Source of the DNA: Glandiceps talaboti
Lineage: Eukaryota > Hemichordata > Enteropneusta > Spengelidae
Reading direction: 5' to 3'
Length of the DNA stretch: 64,000 nucleotides
NCBI RefSeq assembly: GCF_964340395.1
Contig: NC_135564.1
Location: 8,448,861 to 8,512,860 of the forward strand
A program made the position numbers and the translations under genes. Positions 16,700 to 28,526 of the stretch are shown here, one piece after another. The first letter of the stretch is position 1. Each line of letters starts with the position of its first letter. Under the pieces are notes generated by a model. It searched no databases. It worked only from the letters and a program-made list of their open reading frames with translations, and was not told the DNA's origin.

Positions 16700-19600
16700 A
16701 TATCCTTTCTGTGAATTACTTTATTTTTAGAAGAAGTTTCCATCGTGTTGACATTATTTTCAGGTCATCCACATATGTGCTTCTGAGCGGCTCTGTGTCT
16801 GTGTCTTGTTAAATCTACATGCAAGTCCATAATGTACGTCTGCAGCAGTAGTTGCTGTACAGTGAGAAGTGTACTCAACGATATACAACATGCCCATAGC
16901 TATAGTTTCGAAACGAGTTCAGGTCGGGTATTTCCAGTTTTCAAGAAGGCGTCATTTGCTTACGCGTAGCTGCAATAGTTATACAAGCGTTTGTTGTGAT
17001 CATTTTGACTGTTTAATTGTTTCCAGTTCAAATCGGAACGAAAAAAAACAACAACACAAAACAGATGAAACAACCATCAAAATCACAACAAACGCTACAA
17101 TTAGTGCAGCTAATGTATGTGTTTATATGTAATACATGTGTCTAGTCCGGTCTCAATAATAGTCCATGTCCTGACGGAGTAAATCGTGACCCAGTTACAA
17201 CAATGTTCCCCTCCTTCTCCTTAGGGCAACTATCTACATGTAAGATTAGTGATGCCTAATGGGATCTCATTGCTTTATTCTTCACAGATTCATAATCTAA
17301 CTTGTCATAATTCTTGGTTGTATTCTTGTTACCTACAATGTACACGTAAATTGTCATTGAATTGAATTAAAAATGGATAACGTAATATAATAGATAAGAG
17401 AATGATCAATGATTTTAGGTGCACCCAAGTTGAGCAATAAATTGCAACAGCATTTTTTTTTTACTTGTATTAGTATTTCTTCAGCTACCTGTAAGTGTAT
17501 TTTTTCTCTACAATCATTATAGAATATTACCTTAACTCTGTTCACATATAACAACATTGGTCAACTTGTGTGTGTAGTTTGTAGCACACAAATAAAAAGT
17601 GACCTACTATGGCCAGCACATGTACAGGGTAAGAAACATAAAGAGGTAAGTGTTCATTTCTTTGTGATCCTAGTAAGGTAAGAGGTAAATGTAAAAAAAA
17701 AAAAAACCCAGTAAGATACGTAGAAGGGATAAAGAAGAAGTCATGTACATGTACTCTGGCAATCATGGTTTCAGTTTCCTAAGATATATGCAAGCTAAAA
17801 CTATTGTTTTGACTTGTTGATATATGCTATTGAATGGACATTGGTTTGATTATACTCACAGTAGGGTTTGTAGCGTTTCTTATGCCATTCATGATCTTGT
17901 ACGTTTTTAGGGACTTCCCGTGTTGATCACATGATGATTAAATTTTTCACAATAGAGGAACTGCTGTCACCAACTTGCATAATGTACCACATTTCAATTC
18001 TTTGGAATTCTTTGAAATAAAACTACACTATTACTTTCAGACAAATGGAGATAGCCACTTGTAGAAAAACAGTTGACAGTATAACCCCTAGCTACATGTA
18101 TTTCTTCATGCACACACACACACATAATGAAGTATTTTAATCATAAATTGTTGTCCTCTAGAATGTTGCCGCTTTGAAGACCAAAACACAACCAGTGAGG
18201 ACAGACACATTTGTCAAACCAACAACACCAATTCTATCAACTTCAGCAGCTTCTGTCAAACGGAAAAGTGACACAGGGGCCGAGGAGAAATCATCACATA
18301 TCGAGAAAAAACAAAAAGGTATTATTGTTCACCTAGATTATTACACATTTGTTTACTACTCGAGAAAGAATGTACTCTGCAGCAAAAAAAACCCCCAATT
18401 GTTATGTTTTTCCTTATTTATTGCTGGAAAATACTCTTGATTTTGTCATTCTTTGCCAAAAAGTCATAAGATACAGCCTCACAGGACCTATCATATCACT
18501 TGTATTTCCTTGGCTGAAAGAAGGCAAATTTCATGAATAAAATGTGATAATTATGTATGTAGCAGAGATTACTTGCATACTAGCAGTATGCAAGCACTTG
18601 TGTAAATACCCCAAGTATGCCACACTTGTACTCGCACGTCATGGGGTTCTGTTGTATTATTTCTCTCATTACAGTGATATTCTATAAATTGCATGTATTT
18701 CAAACTTTCGAAACTTATCTGGATACTACATTTGTACTTGTATCAGTACTACAACTGCTTATCACTTTGTTTAAGTATTACGGTACTCCACCCATAACCC
18801 TAATCTACATATACAACAACCAGTATTGTTGTTTGTATGTCAACAATACAGATACAGATATTTTTTGACAAAACCACTTTTTGAATGGCACCACAGACAA
18901 GGTCTGTAATTGTGAACACAGTCGTGTTCAATAGAGTAATGAAAGCTTTTCTGTCCAAACGTTTAGCCTAAGTTCACAAATTTAACATCATTTCGCACCA
19001 AGAAATACTAATATATCACCAACGCTTTCATCAGATATCCACCATGGCTTTGTCAACTTCCAAGAATCTAGGACAATCGTCCGAGGTCCCACATGCGTCA
19101 GGACTTCAGAAAACACTGATGAAGCCATGATGGATACCCAGTGAAAGCTATGGTGAGCTTTTCACTATTTCTTGGTGATAAGAAATGAAGTTAAATATAT
19201 ACATCTAAACATATATAAAACAAAAATCACATTCAAGTGTAGAACAAACATAGAAAACATATATTAAAGTCTTAATTATTCAAGATAGATGTCACAAAGA
19301 CAACATCCAACATTTAGTAAGACAAACTTGTACCAGTTTCCCCTGTTGTAATTAAATGAATTACATGAAAACAATCCATGATCTTGACATCACAATTCAC
19401 ATTCATGATGTTTATGACTGTAAATCTTTTGTATTTCAGTACCTGAAAATACAACAAGCCAGTCATCAAGGTAATGTCGAAATTAGTTGATAAATCACTG
19501 CATAAGTTTTTTATGAATGATGTGTAAAATATATTTTCTTTAGGGCTACAGACAAAGAGATAAGCTGTGTTTATAGGTATTTTCTATAGGGCTACAGACA

Positions 19601-22600
19601 CACATAGTTGTGTTTATGGATATTTTTAATAGGGTTCAGACAAACGCAGATAAGATATTTGAATTCCTGTGACACTTTAACTTTAAGTTTGTCCTTTATC
19701 TTTGTTTCTATAATTACCTTTGTATCACTCACAAAATGTCGTCAGCTTGAAAATCTGCATAAACAACTCTCATTTATTTTGGAAAGGTTACCGATAGATT
19801 TCTTTGATGAGAGTGATAGTGAAAGTTCAGATGAAGAGATAGAATCATCAAAGAGTGACCAAACAGCAACACCATCGACATCATCATCACAGCTACCTGC
19901 AGGTTAGTTCCACTCTACAGATTATACATAATGCCATATTTGAAAAAAAAATAGGGCTTTTGATGGTCGAGTGGTAAGCTTATTCACCTCTATAACCTTT
20001 GCAATCTGGAATCAAACCCACCAAGCACCATTTTAACAGGGCTGTGTGTAAAAAAAAGAGTCTGGTTCAGGTAGCCCTAAGCCTTACTTACAACAGTGGC
20101 AGTCAAGGTTTCGTCTTGTTATTAAAGATAGACATAAACTAAAACTATTGTTAGTGTGACCATGGATCTATTATTGATAATTATAGATCCATGGTTTGAC
20201 ATGATACATTATACAAGTGGGTGATAGCAGTGCCTCTGTTGTGCAAATCTTATCACCCTGTAATCAAGATAATGTAACCATTGGTAGTCCCCAAAATTTA
20301 CACTGCAATGTCATGGAAGCTATCAGAAATGTCACCCTACTGTGAATGTAATTCAACCAATTTCCAATAACAAATTATTATATCAACATGTTCCAACAAT
20401 ATAATAGTTTTAGTTTGTGTCCAAGTAAGCCACAAAACTTGATTGCCACTGTCGTCGTAACAACACACTGGTTTTCCACAGACACTCTGGTTTCCTCTCT
20501 AGAATACCATGGCAACAGAATAACAAATTTCTGAACTTTCTATTACTATTCCTCCTAAGAGCTTACTTCCTTCACAAACACAGTCATGAATATTCAGTGT
20601 TCATCTAATGAATAATCATGTCTGCTAAGTCCCATCAGACAATGGTACATCACAGAAAGAACCATAAAGGTGAAGACGAGTTTAAAATGACCATATGGAT
20701 GACAAATGGCTATTTATTTTAAATTTCTCAATACATAAAACAACTCTATTATATTTTAATACTAAATCCTTGTTTGTAAGTCAATAATTGCAAAACATAA
20801 AATTTTGTAAAATATTTTTTACTGTACATACTATAACAAACTTTTTACACACTTTTTTGAGTTACAAACATGAACTTGGTTGATGGTGTTTCTCATTATG
20901 TTTACAAGTAGAAAAACATTGTGGAGTTATCTTAAGAGTTAAAACTCCAAAATAAATACACATTTGGCATCCATATGGCCATGTTAAATTTATGAAAATA
21001 TGGTAATTTTATTCCCAGTGTTCAATGTTATTGCTATTTTGAAGTGAAGAAAAAGCAAAAGGGCTTTGTTTTCTGAAGCCAGATTAAAAATTTGTACTAA
21101 TAGCTGAAAATTTAGTGCCAAAAACTCCAATGATATGTAATCATTTTCTCTGTATTTAGATTTCTTTGATAGTTCTGTATCTTCCAAATCTACTGTTGAA
21201 GAGAGTGAATCAAGGTAAGTCTAAATTAACATAAAATCTCTTATTACCAGATTGCTTCAGATGTTTGCAAATAGTACACATTTGCCAATGGCCAGAACTG
21301 TTTATTGATTAATAAAGAACCAACATGATATAAATAACTACTAATGCAGTGCGTAAGGTAAAAGTCAATACATAATTGACAACTGTAAGAACTTGATATA
21401 ATTTAATGTGGACCAAGATATAGAATTTTCTTTCGGGAAAAATACATTCAATATCCAGTTATAAGCACAGATTTCAGTTTAATAGGAAATTCAATGGTCC
21501 ACACAAAAGCGCAGATCACAAAAATGTTGAACATTATAGCACCTTAGATGGTCTGTTCTGTGCGATGCCTTTGTTTTCATCGTTTACATACTTTCATAAG
21601 ATGAAAGATGGGGATTTAACTTTCATGTGGCTACACAGCTGTTACACTCCATGTATAAACATAACCTAGTGACCCAGGTGAAACTAGTATGATATTAGTC
21701 ATTTATTTCAAGTATAGTACTGGCCATTGTTCCAGGATTGTAAATTTCTGATAAAGTAAAAGTTATTACAGCTAAAATGATATAGGCTTGGTGTTTCACT
21801 TATGGGACATTATATTTTTGACACATAGCTAGATATATTCCAACTCTAGACTAACAATAACAGAGACACCATAAACACAGCAGGATCCTTTACCCAATCA
21901 CTTTGAACACTGATAAGCATTGCTATTCTTTCACAGTGCTGTAAAAACAGGATTCTAATGAAAACATTACACATAGACTGGATGATTTTAATGGCTTCAA
22001 TGGTTTATTTTCTAACTGATAATCACTATTTAAACTTGATTACTTCTACATCCCCACTGTGTTCGGCACTTACATATATGTCCTTGTTTGTTTTGCATTG
22101 GAAGTTATCTGAGGGTGTGTATTAAATGTCAAGTCACATGAGTGAAACACCAAGCCTACATCATTTAGCTGTGATGAGGAATGTTCTAAGAGGCCTCTCT
22201 TTTTGTTTGTATACTATGCATTTTATCTCAAAATATTTTACATATATTCCTGTCAATATGGTGTCATATAATTTTGTAAAAATGTGAATGATTGATATTA
22301 TTGCTATTTTATGAACAGTACTTCCAAAACGAACACAGCTGAAGCATTACCAGAAGGATTTTTTGATGATCCTGTCATGGATGCCAAGGTATGATCATTT
22401 TGAATCAGCATTTGCTATAATTAAAATGTTGGGTTGTGAAATTATAGAGGTCGATACTTGCTTTAACCCAAATTCCAACAAAAGCTTTCATGCATATATA
22501 TTGTATGGTTTGTATCTAAGTGTGTCTATGTTTGTATGTGTATACTAGAGAGTGTGTGTGCGTGTGCGTGTGTCTGTGTGCCTTTGTGTGTCTGTGTGTG

Positions 22601-22616
22601 TTTGTGTGTCTGTGTG

Positions 22617-22658
<42 letters not shown>

Positions 22659-24872
22659 TGAGTGAACATACATGTATTATGTGCAGACCAGTAACAACAT
22701 ACATATTCATGAGTATTTATCTGAATGTAATAGGCTGTTGGAAGTCATGAATATTCATTGTTCAAAGTGAAATGGAGTTTCAAATCGGTGTTTCTTCGTA
22801 ATTGTTTGGAATTTATGCAATGTGAAATCATGAAATAACTCTCCAGATCCCAAAGTTTATGAAGATACCTTTATTTCCTAGAGTGGTGTACCCATTTAAA
22901 TTTTACATGTATGTGTAATTTACATAGATGCAATGGTAATATCTGTTTTGTGGGTTTTTTCAGGTTCGTAAAGTTGAAGTAAAAGATCCCATGACTGAAG
23001 AATGGGAAAAATTTCAAAAAAGTATTGCTGAGGAAACCAATGTAAGTGTCTTTAATATTTTAATGAGACTCACACTAGGCATTGTCAGTTGTTGAAATGA
23101 CGCCATGTGATTTATCGTACTGTATGGTTTTTTGTAGTTCTTGCATTCTCTAGAGTGCAAATGTTCTCCAGCTTTCCAACCTTTCCCCTTTGCACACTAG
23201 GCTTAGTCATTGCTAAGAATATCATGCACTGAGTTCTTTGGTATTTTCTCAGATTGAACTTTTAAAGTTCTTGTAGTGATATAATTTCATTCTAACGTTT
23301 GCACAATGTTGACTAAAATATACCTGTGAGGGCGTCCTCCTAATCCTTTCCCCTTTATTGAAAGGGGTGACAAGAATGCCCAAACTATCAAGATCAGTAA
23401 GCCTGATCACAAGGTTTCTTGTTGAGATAGACATAAAAAATATAACACATAAACATAATACACACAGTATGGACTCTTTATTTAGTTATTGCTATACAGT
23501 AACTGCATGAAAGAAACAGTTCAGTTGACTGCTGACCTTGGATTTAGTTTGAACTTCAAGAAACAATACCTCATGTCTGTTTGTAATTTGTAGCAGTGTG
23601 CATGCTGTTACTGTTTATATCGCTTCCAGTTCATATTTGTAGTAGTCCACAATATCACACTTAGAGCATCATGATGTAAAACTTATATTGATTTCGTGGG
23701 ATTATATGATTTTTCCATACTATCCATGCACTATCAATTCTTGATGAGTTGTCAATTCTGATAATATCACATCAATGAATTGCTGTAATCTCAACAGGTA
23801 TCAGAAGCTATTGAAGCTGAAGAAGATGAAGAAAGACAGAGGGAAAGACAAATTGATGAAATAGATGAACAAATGTAAGTTAAATTCAATACACTGTATT
23901 CCCGTTACTGAAGTTCCAAACTTTCCACACCTAACAACCACAAGAGGGCACACCAGATTTGGCAAAGTGAGGGCTAAAATTTGCTGCAACACTCTACTAA
24001 TCCGGCACTCACTTCCTGTCAACAAATGACTTATGAACAGCACTCCTTGTGGCCAAATCATGAAATATTTTATCTTTACTATAACCGGAATATGGTGTAT
24101 TTTGATGCGATGAGACAAAATTTGCATGCAGTTGTTACAACTTAATCAGTGTGAGGAATCACATCGTCACTGAATTTCATAAATGATCTGAGATAATTTA
24201 TGGGATCAGAGCTTCAGATGTAATGCTAAAAAAGCATAGCACCTGTATCATTACTTCAGATAGAGGGTGTAAAAAAAGACATTATACAGAAACAAACTGA
24301 AATGAGCTCTTAATGGCCAATTTCAGATTAGGATTTAGATTAAGTCGTGAAAAAAGCTGTTTGGCAGAGTTTTCAAAAGTTGGTTTTGAACAAAAGAATG
24401 GTCATCTTTCATCCCAAAGGAGCCTCACCGATAAGATATTAGTCATTCAAAAGCAAAATTTCTGCTTTCTGTGTCTTCATTAAATTTGAGGTTCTTTTCA
24501 TGTTATTATTCTTATCTCTACGTCTGAAGTAATAATAATGATAAAAAAGGTGTATGAATAATATGGCTGTCCTCTGGAGAGCACCAGGTGCTAGCAATTA
24601 TTACCACTGGCATGGATCTAAAGTGGGCCAACAGCACATATACTTTGCTCAACTCCATGGGGAGCGTACAATCGACTAATATACTACTAAATTCCCGTCT
24701 GTACAGATACTGCCTCCAAAAAGTTGAAAAATTGAGAGATAAAAAAGAAGAAATTTCTACCAAGTCAGGTGAGAAAGCTGGACAGGAAGACAATGAAGGA
24801 AATACCAGTGACACAGAAGAGGCAGAATTTGAAGAATTCCTTGATTGGAGAAGTAAAGGAGCATGGCGATGA
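16596..24872 (+). CDS. ZNF830: ZNF830 (CCDC16/OMCG1) ortholog, complete, ten exons
   Basis: Exons: 16596-16699, 17546-17645, 18162-18318, 19440-19470, 19787-19902, 21160-21214, 22319-22388, 22964-23041, 23798-23874, 24707-24872. Together they make 954 nt, or 317 residues plus stop (human about 370). Residues 9-35 hold the basic SLRELMK...KKIDSPLAKY block. A matrin/U1-type zinc finger follows (C44, C47, H60, H66; CX2CX12HX5H). Then come a Ser/Thr-rich linker, three LPxxFF motifs (132-137, 167-172, 198-203), and a charged C-terminal coiled coil (about 212-290, with EEWEKFQ, IDEIDEQI, KVEKLRDK), ending in DWRSKGAWR. The family is nuclear, associates with the XAB2/Aquarius intron-binding spliceosome complex, and also acts in the DNA-damage response. 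The start was chosen because aaaATGG is a strong context and matches the family N-terminus. An in-frame ATG at 16581 has a weak context. Intron 1 is AT-AC; the others are GT-AG. Confidence 0.93.
16700..17545 (+). other. ZNF830: U12-type AT-AC intron 1 of ZNF830
   Basis: The 5' end is ATATCCTTT (16700-16708), an exact match to the U12 AT-AC donor consensus. The 3' end is TACCTTAAC (17528-17536), 8 of 9 bases of the U12 branch consensus TTCCTTAAC, followed 9-10 nt later by the terminal AC at 17544-17545. Joining gives GCA AA|A TAT AAC, which restores the family sequence AKYNN-GQL. The only nearby GT-AG alternative (donor GTGAAT at about 16710, acceptor TATAG at about 17521) creates TAA at the junction. 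Confidence 0.9.
17546..17645 (+). CDS. ZNF830: ZNF830 exon 2 (zinc finger)
   Basis: Encodes YNNIGQLVCVVC, then STQIKSDLLWPAHVQGKKHKE: the whole C2H2 finger of the family in one exon. The donor is GTAAGT at 17646 and the phase is 0. Confidence 0.94.
18162..18318 (+). CDS. ZNF830: ZNF830 exon 3
   Basis: The acceptor is TCCTCTAG and the donor GTATTA. Begins NVAALK, as in the family just after the zinc finger, followed by a Thr/Ser/Lys-rich linker with the candidate nuclear localisation stretches VKRKSD and EKKQK. Confidence 0.88.
19440..19470 (+). CDS. ZNF830: ZNF830 exon 4 (31-nt microexon)
   Basis: The acceptor is TATTTCAG and the donor GTAATG. Entering at phase 1 and leaving at phase 2, it encodes PENTTSQSS. 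It is short, but phase and splice sites agree with both neighbours. Confidence 0.75.
19787..19902 (+). CDS. ZNF830: ZNF830 exon 5 (first LPxxFF motif, acidic Ser stretch)
   Basis: The acceptor is TTTTGGAAAG and the donor GTTAGT. Encodes LPIDFFDESDSESSDEE, then a Ser/Thr-rich tail ending QLPA, where the second motif begins. Confidence 0.85.
19954..20050 (+). mobile_element. Possible degenerate tRNA-derived SINE head
   Basis: TGGTCGAGTGGT (19964) resembles a Pol III A box, and GAATCAAACCC (about 20009) matches 9 of 11 positions of a B box, 45 nt apart. There is no intact cloverleaf and no second copy in the window. Confidence 0.3.
20160..20194. repeat. Perfect 12-bp hairpin in ZNF830 intron 5
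   Basis: CCATGGATCTAT and ATAGATCCATGG flank an 11-nt loop. Confidence 0.7.
21160..21214 (+). CDS. ZNF830: ZNF830 exon 6 (second LPxxFF motif)
   Basis: The acceptor is TGTATTTAG and the donor GTAAGT; 55 nt. Spliced to exon 5 it gives LPADFFDSS and then SKSTVEESES. Confidence 0.85.
21766..22172. mobile_element. Repeat R1 copy b, in ZNF830 intron 6
   Basis: It has the same terminal inverted repeats as 667-822 but about 400 bp in all, with about 250 bp of extra interior. Copy a looks like an internally deleted relative. Confidence 0.85.
22319..22388 (+). CDS. ZNF830: ZNF830 exon 7 (third LPxxFF motif)
   Basis: The acceptor is TGAACAG and the donor GTATGA. Encodes EALPEGFFDDPVMDAK, the best conserved block of the C-terminal half of the family. 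Confidence 0.92.
22551..22664. repeat. (GT)n microsatellite, imperfect, in ZNF830 intron 7
   Basis: GT runs broken by GCC, CTG and TTT, ending in GAGT units. Confidence 0.95.
22700..22893 (+). repeat. Repeat R7 copy a, in ZNF830 intron 7
   Basis: ATTCATGA, then GTTTCTTCGTAATTG, ATGTGAAATCATGAAATAAC, TCCCAAAGTTTATGAAGATA, CCTAGAGTGGTGTACCC. A second copy is at 48130-48386 and a short piece at about 20585-20645. Confidence 0.78.
22964..23041 (+). CDS. ZNF830: ZNF830 exon 8
   Basis: The acceptor TTTTTTCAG and donor GTAAGT are near consensus. Phase 0-0, 26 codons: VRKVEVKDPMTEEWEKFQKS, then IAEETN. This is the start of the coiled coil. Confidence 0.92.
23798..23874 (+). CDS. ZNF830: ZNF830 exon 9
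   Basis: The acceptor is TCTCAACAG and the donor GTAAGT. Encodes VSEAIEAEEDEERQRERQ followed by IDEIDEQ, matching the family's acidic coiled-coil segment. Confidence 0.92.
24707..24872 (+). CDS. ZNF830: ZNF830 exon 10 (last coding exon)
   Basis: The acceptor is TCTGTACAG. Begins YCLQKVEKLRDKKEEI, continues through an acidic stretch (EEAEFEEFLDWRSKG), and stops at TGA 24870-24872. Confidence 0.92.
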
Positions 24873-24978
24873 TATTGTTGTTACAATCTCTGATTACAGT
24901 TATAACTCTCGGTTGCTTTGATAAGCTCAACAAAGACTCTTAACATTGATAGACCAACACTGCAAATGTTATACTGCC

Positions 24979-25320
24979 CATTTGATGTTACTGTTGACCG
25001 GCTCTGTTTGATACAACCATGCAGCAATAAGAAACTGCACATTCTATACTTAAAGAGCAAGATCATAATTTCTTGTTACATTTTGTCTAAATGAAATAAA
25101 CCATTTCAACATATTGCAACTGGACGCAGACATGCAGCAGCAATGTTTTGATGTTTGCATTTGATGTCTATATGTTAACAATAGTTCATTTCATTTAGAC
25201 AAAATGTGTCAAGAAACTATATTCATTCAATCTTAATATCTTAAAGTGTAGCATGTCCAGTTTCTTACTGGTTTCTGTATGGTGGTATCAAACAGAGCCA
25301 GTGAACGTTAACATGAAATG
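24979..25320. mobile_element. Repeat R2 copy a: long-armed palindromic element in the ZNF830 3' UTR
   Basis: Arms of about 125-130 bp face each other. The left arm runs CATTTGATGTTACTG, GGCTCTGTTTGATAC, TAAGAAACTG, then TTTTGTCTAAATGAAAT. The right arm is the imperfect complement, from ATTTCATTTAGACAAAAT through GTATCAAACAGAGCC to ATGAAATG. The central spacer is about 85 bp. A partial copy is at 39252-39450. Confidence 0.85.
25095..25100 (+). terminator. Likely ZNF830 polyadenylation signal AATAAA
   Basis: This is the first canonical hexamer after the ZNF830 stop, about 220 nt downstream. It lies inside the palindromic element at 24979-25320. Confidence 0.55.
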
Positions 25321-26736
25321 TGTGGTAGTACAACCATAGATGCTGGAGTGGATCCACTGTCTGTGGTATAACTTTGTGTAGTAAATTTTGTACATGGACT
25401 AAACAGCCAGCTGTCATACACTGTACATCTGATTAGTGCTTTGTGACTATGTATTAGCACACTTCAAGTGGAGGACACAATCAAAGTCGGTTGAAAACAT
25501 CATGCAAATCACTTCACCAGTGTAAGGCTGGCACCTTAATGTTCTTTAGAGCTAGAAGAAATATGACTGTTCCAGGAACAAACATTGAAATTAATCATCA
25601 AAGGATTTTTCGAATAAGAACCTCTGTGTTTACCAATGTTATTGCTTTAGTCATGGAGAACTGTGGAGCATTTACACAAGGAGAATGTAATGTGGTGCCA
25701 TCTTTTTACACATACACTTATATACATATAGCAATCCTTTGCAAAGAAGTCAACATGTTGGTACAGGGTTATTGATGAACATGAAATTGTTTGTTGCTTC
25801 ATTCCATGATCACAGTGTTAAGCTGAGATCTTACCACATCAACACTTATACCAGGGGTAGTAGTGTCTTAGAATATAGATATGTATTTTTATAGTGTACA
25901 TTTTCTTTCATATTGCAGAACAATAAAAGCCACTGATTATGACTTCAAACATCTGAAATGTGCAAGACCCAGGCTACATTATTTGTTTAGGGCATTATTT
26001 ACCCCTCTCACTCTCCCTCCCTCCCCCCTCCCTTTACTCCCTTTGCGCTCTGTGCAACGGTGACACATACACACATCAGTTTTGGGGATGATCACACAAT
26101 GTCGCACAAGCTCAACAAATGAACATCGTTCGTTTAGGTCAAAACCCCCTGTACCTGAACGAATGCTCACAAGTGTGACACCGAACACTTATATATGATG
26201 TAAACCATGGTGAGAACTGTAGAGGTCACACCACTATGATCGATGTAATGTAACAACATGATTGTAAACGCATTAAAATACTACCAGAAACCCAGCACCA
26301 TATCTCATATTAAAAGTAAATTTTTATCAACTTATCGATCAACATCTCAGTAGTAAAAAAAAACAAATTTAAAAAGCTGTTATCATTGAAGGAGTGAAAG
26401 TTTACCGTCGAAATTTGGTTAGAAGTGCGAAAATAAAGTTCAGCAGTCGCACTGCCGCCAGACCCCCCACGAATGAAATTCGCTTGCGTGATCGTAAGTG
26501 GTTATGAGTCTAAACTGCTGTGTTGCCGTTGCACGCTTCTTTATCATATGCTATGAATGAATCAGCTGCTTACACGTATTAAGGTAAGGTCCTTTTATTG
26601 AATCCTAAATTCTGTTATTTGCACTGCTGCATGCTGAGTCTGCATACTTTGGAGCTGTTATTTACAGAGCAGAGACAGCCAGAAATATGTAGTGTAACAA
26701 ATATAGGGGGTAACCTCTACTGTAACCCTCCTTCAA

Positions 26737-26866
<130 letters not shown>

Positions 26867-27785
26867 CTCTGTACACGGGATCGACTTGGACTTTAGGGAA
26901 TTAGCTCAAACTACACACAATGTTCATGGTTAACCTGGATCATTTAGAAGTTAAGTGGCCACGGAGCAGATCGAAGCTCCTTGTCTAGGCCTAGCTGTTG
27001 CCTTCAGTTCTAACTTCCAAAGAATGAATCCTTAATTTATTTCATTAAATTCTTATTAAACATAAAATATACAATACTCAAATGTTTGGGTGATAAAATA
27101 ATCAGCACCATAAATGACTAAAACGGAAGTATTGCTGTCGTCTTAATTCAATGCAAATGATATTGACAAATATGAAAACTAACCAAACAATGTGATCACG
27201 TCATTGTTCTTCCAACTGTCTGTAATCAGTCATTATTTGACACTGTTGATCTTATAATAACTTAATGTCATCTTAGAAGAATATTATTCGCGATATGCAA
27301 ACATTTGTTCTAAGTATTAAGTCATGACAGCTGAGAGTTCACGGTGACCTCGCAAAACATCAAAACTTAGCGAATATTAAAAAGTTGTATTCTGTCATCC
27401 GTAACAGTAGTGACAAGAATTACATTTACCAGCGAGAAACGTGAGTTACAGGAAAATGAATGCCTCATGGGAAAAGTAATGTTTTAATAATTCAGTTGAA
27501 AAACATTAACTTGTAAATGTTCCCTGGAGGTTTGTAATACAGTCAGCGATTCAAAACGGAAACGAGTGGTTGCGAGGTTAGGATGTTTTCCTGTCAACAA
27601 AGTGACATTTAAAAACGTATGTGTCAACAAACTGTATGAAAGGGTTGTAGAAATAGCTATTTGTATTTGTCATGCAAAGGTTCATTGCCCATATTCCATT
27701 AACCTCCGAAAGACATCACCTACACTAGCTGTAACTTTAGAATTATTTTTTCGATTACACAAGCAACAATTTATTTACCAAAAAC

Positions 27786-28075
27786 TGTTATAATACCAAT
27801 AATATATGAGGCACTATATTTCATGTTAAATAGACTTCGATTGTATACATAAGTAGTACTGTAATAGGTTGAAATCGAGATAGATCGGGGCTGTGATTTT
27901 TTGGTGCGGACCCAAAAATCAATTTGATTAGCAGCACCGTACTATGTATACTGCTACACAAATATGTTTAACCACATAGGTGATTCAATACTGTTCAGAG
28001 TGAACGATATTGCGACTAAGCCATTATCTCTAACAATTTAGTTTTCAAAAAATGTTCCAGTTAACATCCAAATGT
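27786..28075 (+). mobile_element. Repeat R3 copy a
   Basis: Carries the family core GGACCCAAAAATCAATTTGA, followed after about 60 nt by GGTGATTCAATACTGTTCAG and ACGATATT. Preceded by TAATACCAATAATA. No open reading frame is conserved between copies. Confidence 0.8.
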
Positions 28076-28526
28076 TGTGTCTTTCGTGAAAATTCACAGT
28101 ATTTATCTATCTTGAAACCCGATCTGTAAATGATTTATGCGTGATGTATATCCGGTTAATATAAGATACGCTGCGCCTAGTGATGTCCACGTATGGCCAT
28201 GTATATCCGAAATGAGCCTGCTGTTCAACGAGCTGATATATGTGTGGGTGTGATCGATTCCGCTAGCTTCCGTAAGCTATTCCGGAGCTATCGGAGTCAC
28301 AGATCGGTACTTTAGACTGGCTAATCAGAAATTGAGGCGATTTTATATTAAGGTAACTTAACCAGAAACACCCCAATGTTTGATATAATCATATTGTTTT
28401 GTTATCATTTCAAAACTGAACAGTTATATCAGTGGATGATATACAGAGATAACGTTGGATCTTTGTGTGTTTTTCTTTCCACTGTATTGCTGGACATTTC
28501 TTAGCTTTCACATGCTATTAAATGAT

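Noticed and set aside
25491-25775. 94-codon frame downstream of ZNF830
   Set aside because: Lies past the stop and likely poly(A) signal, has no domain, and contains low-complexity TYTYIH.
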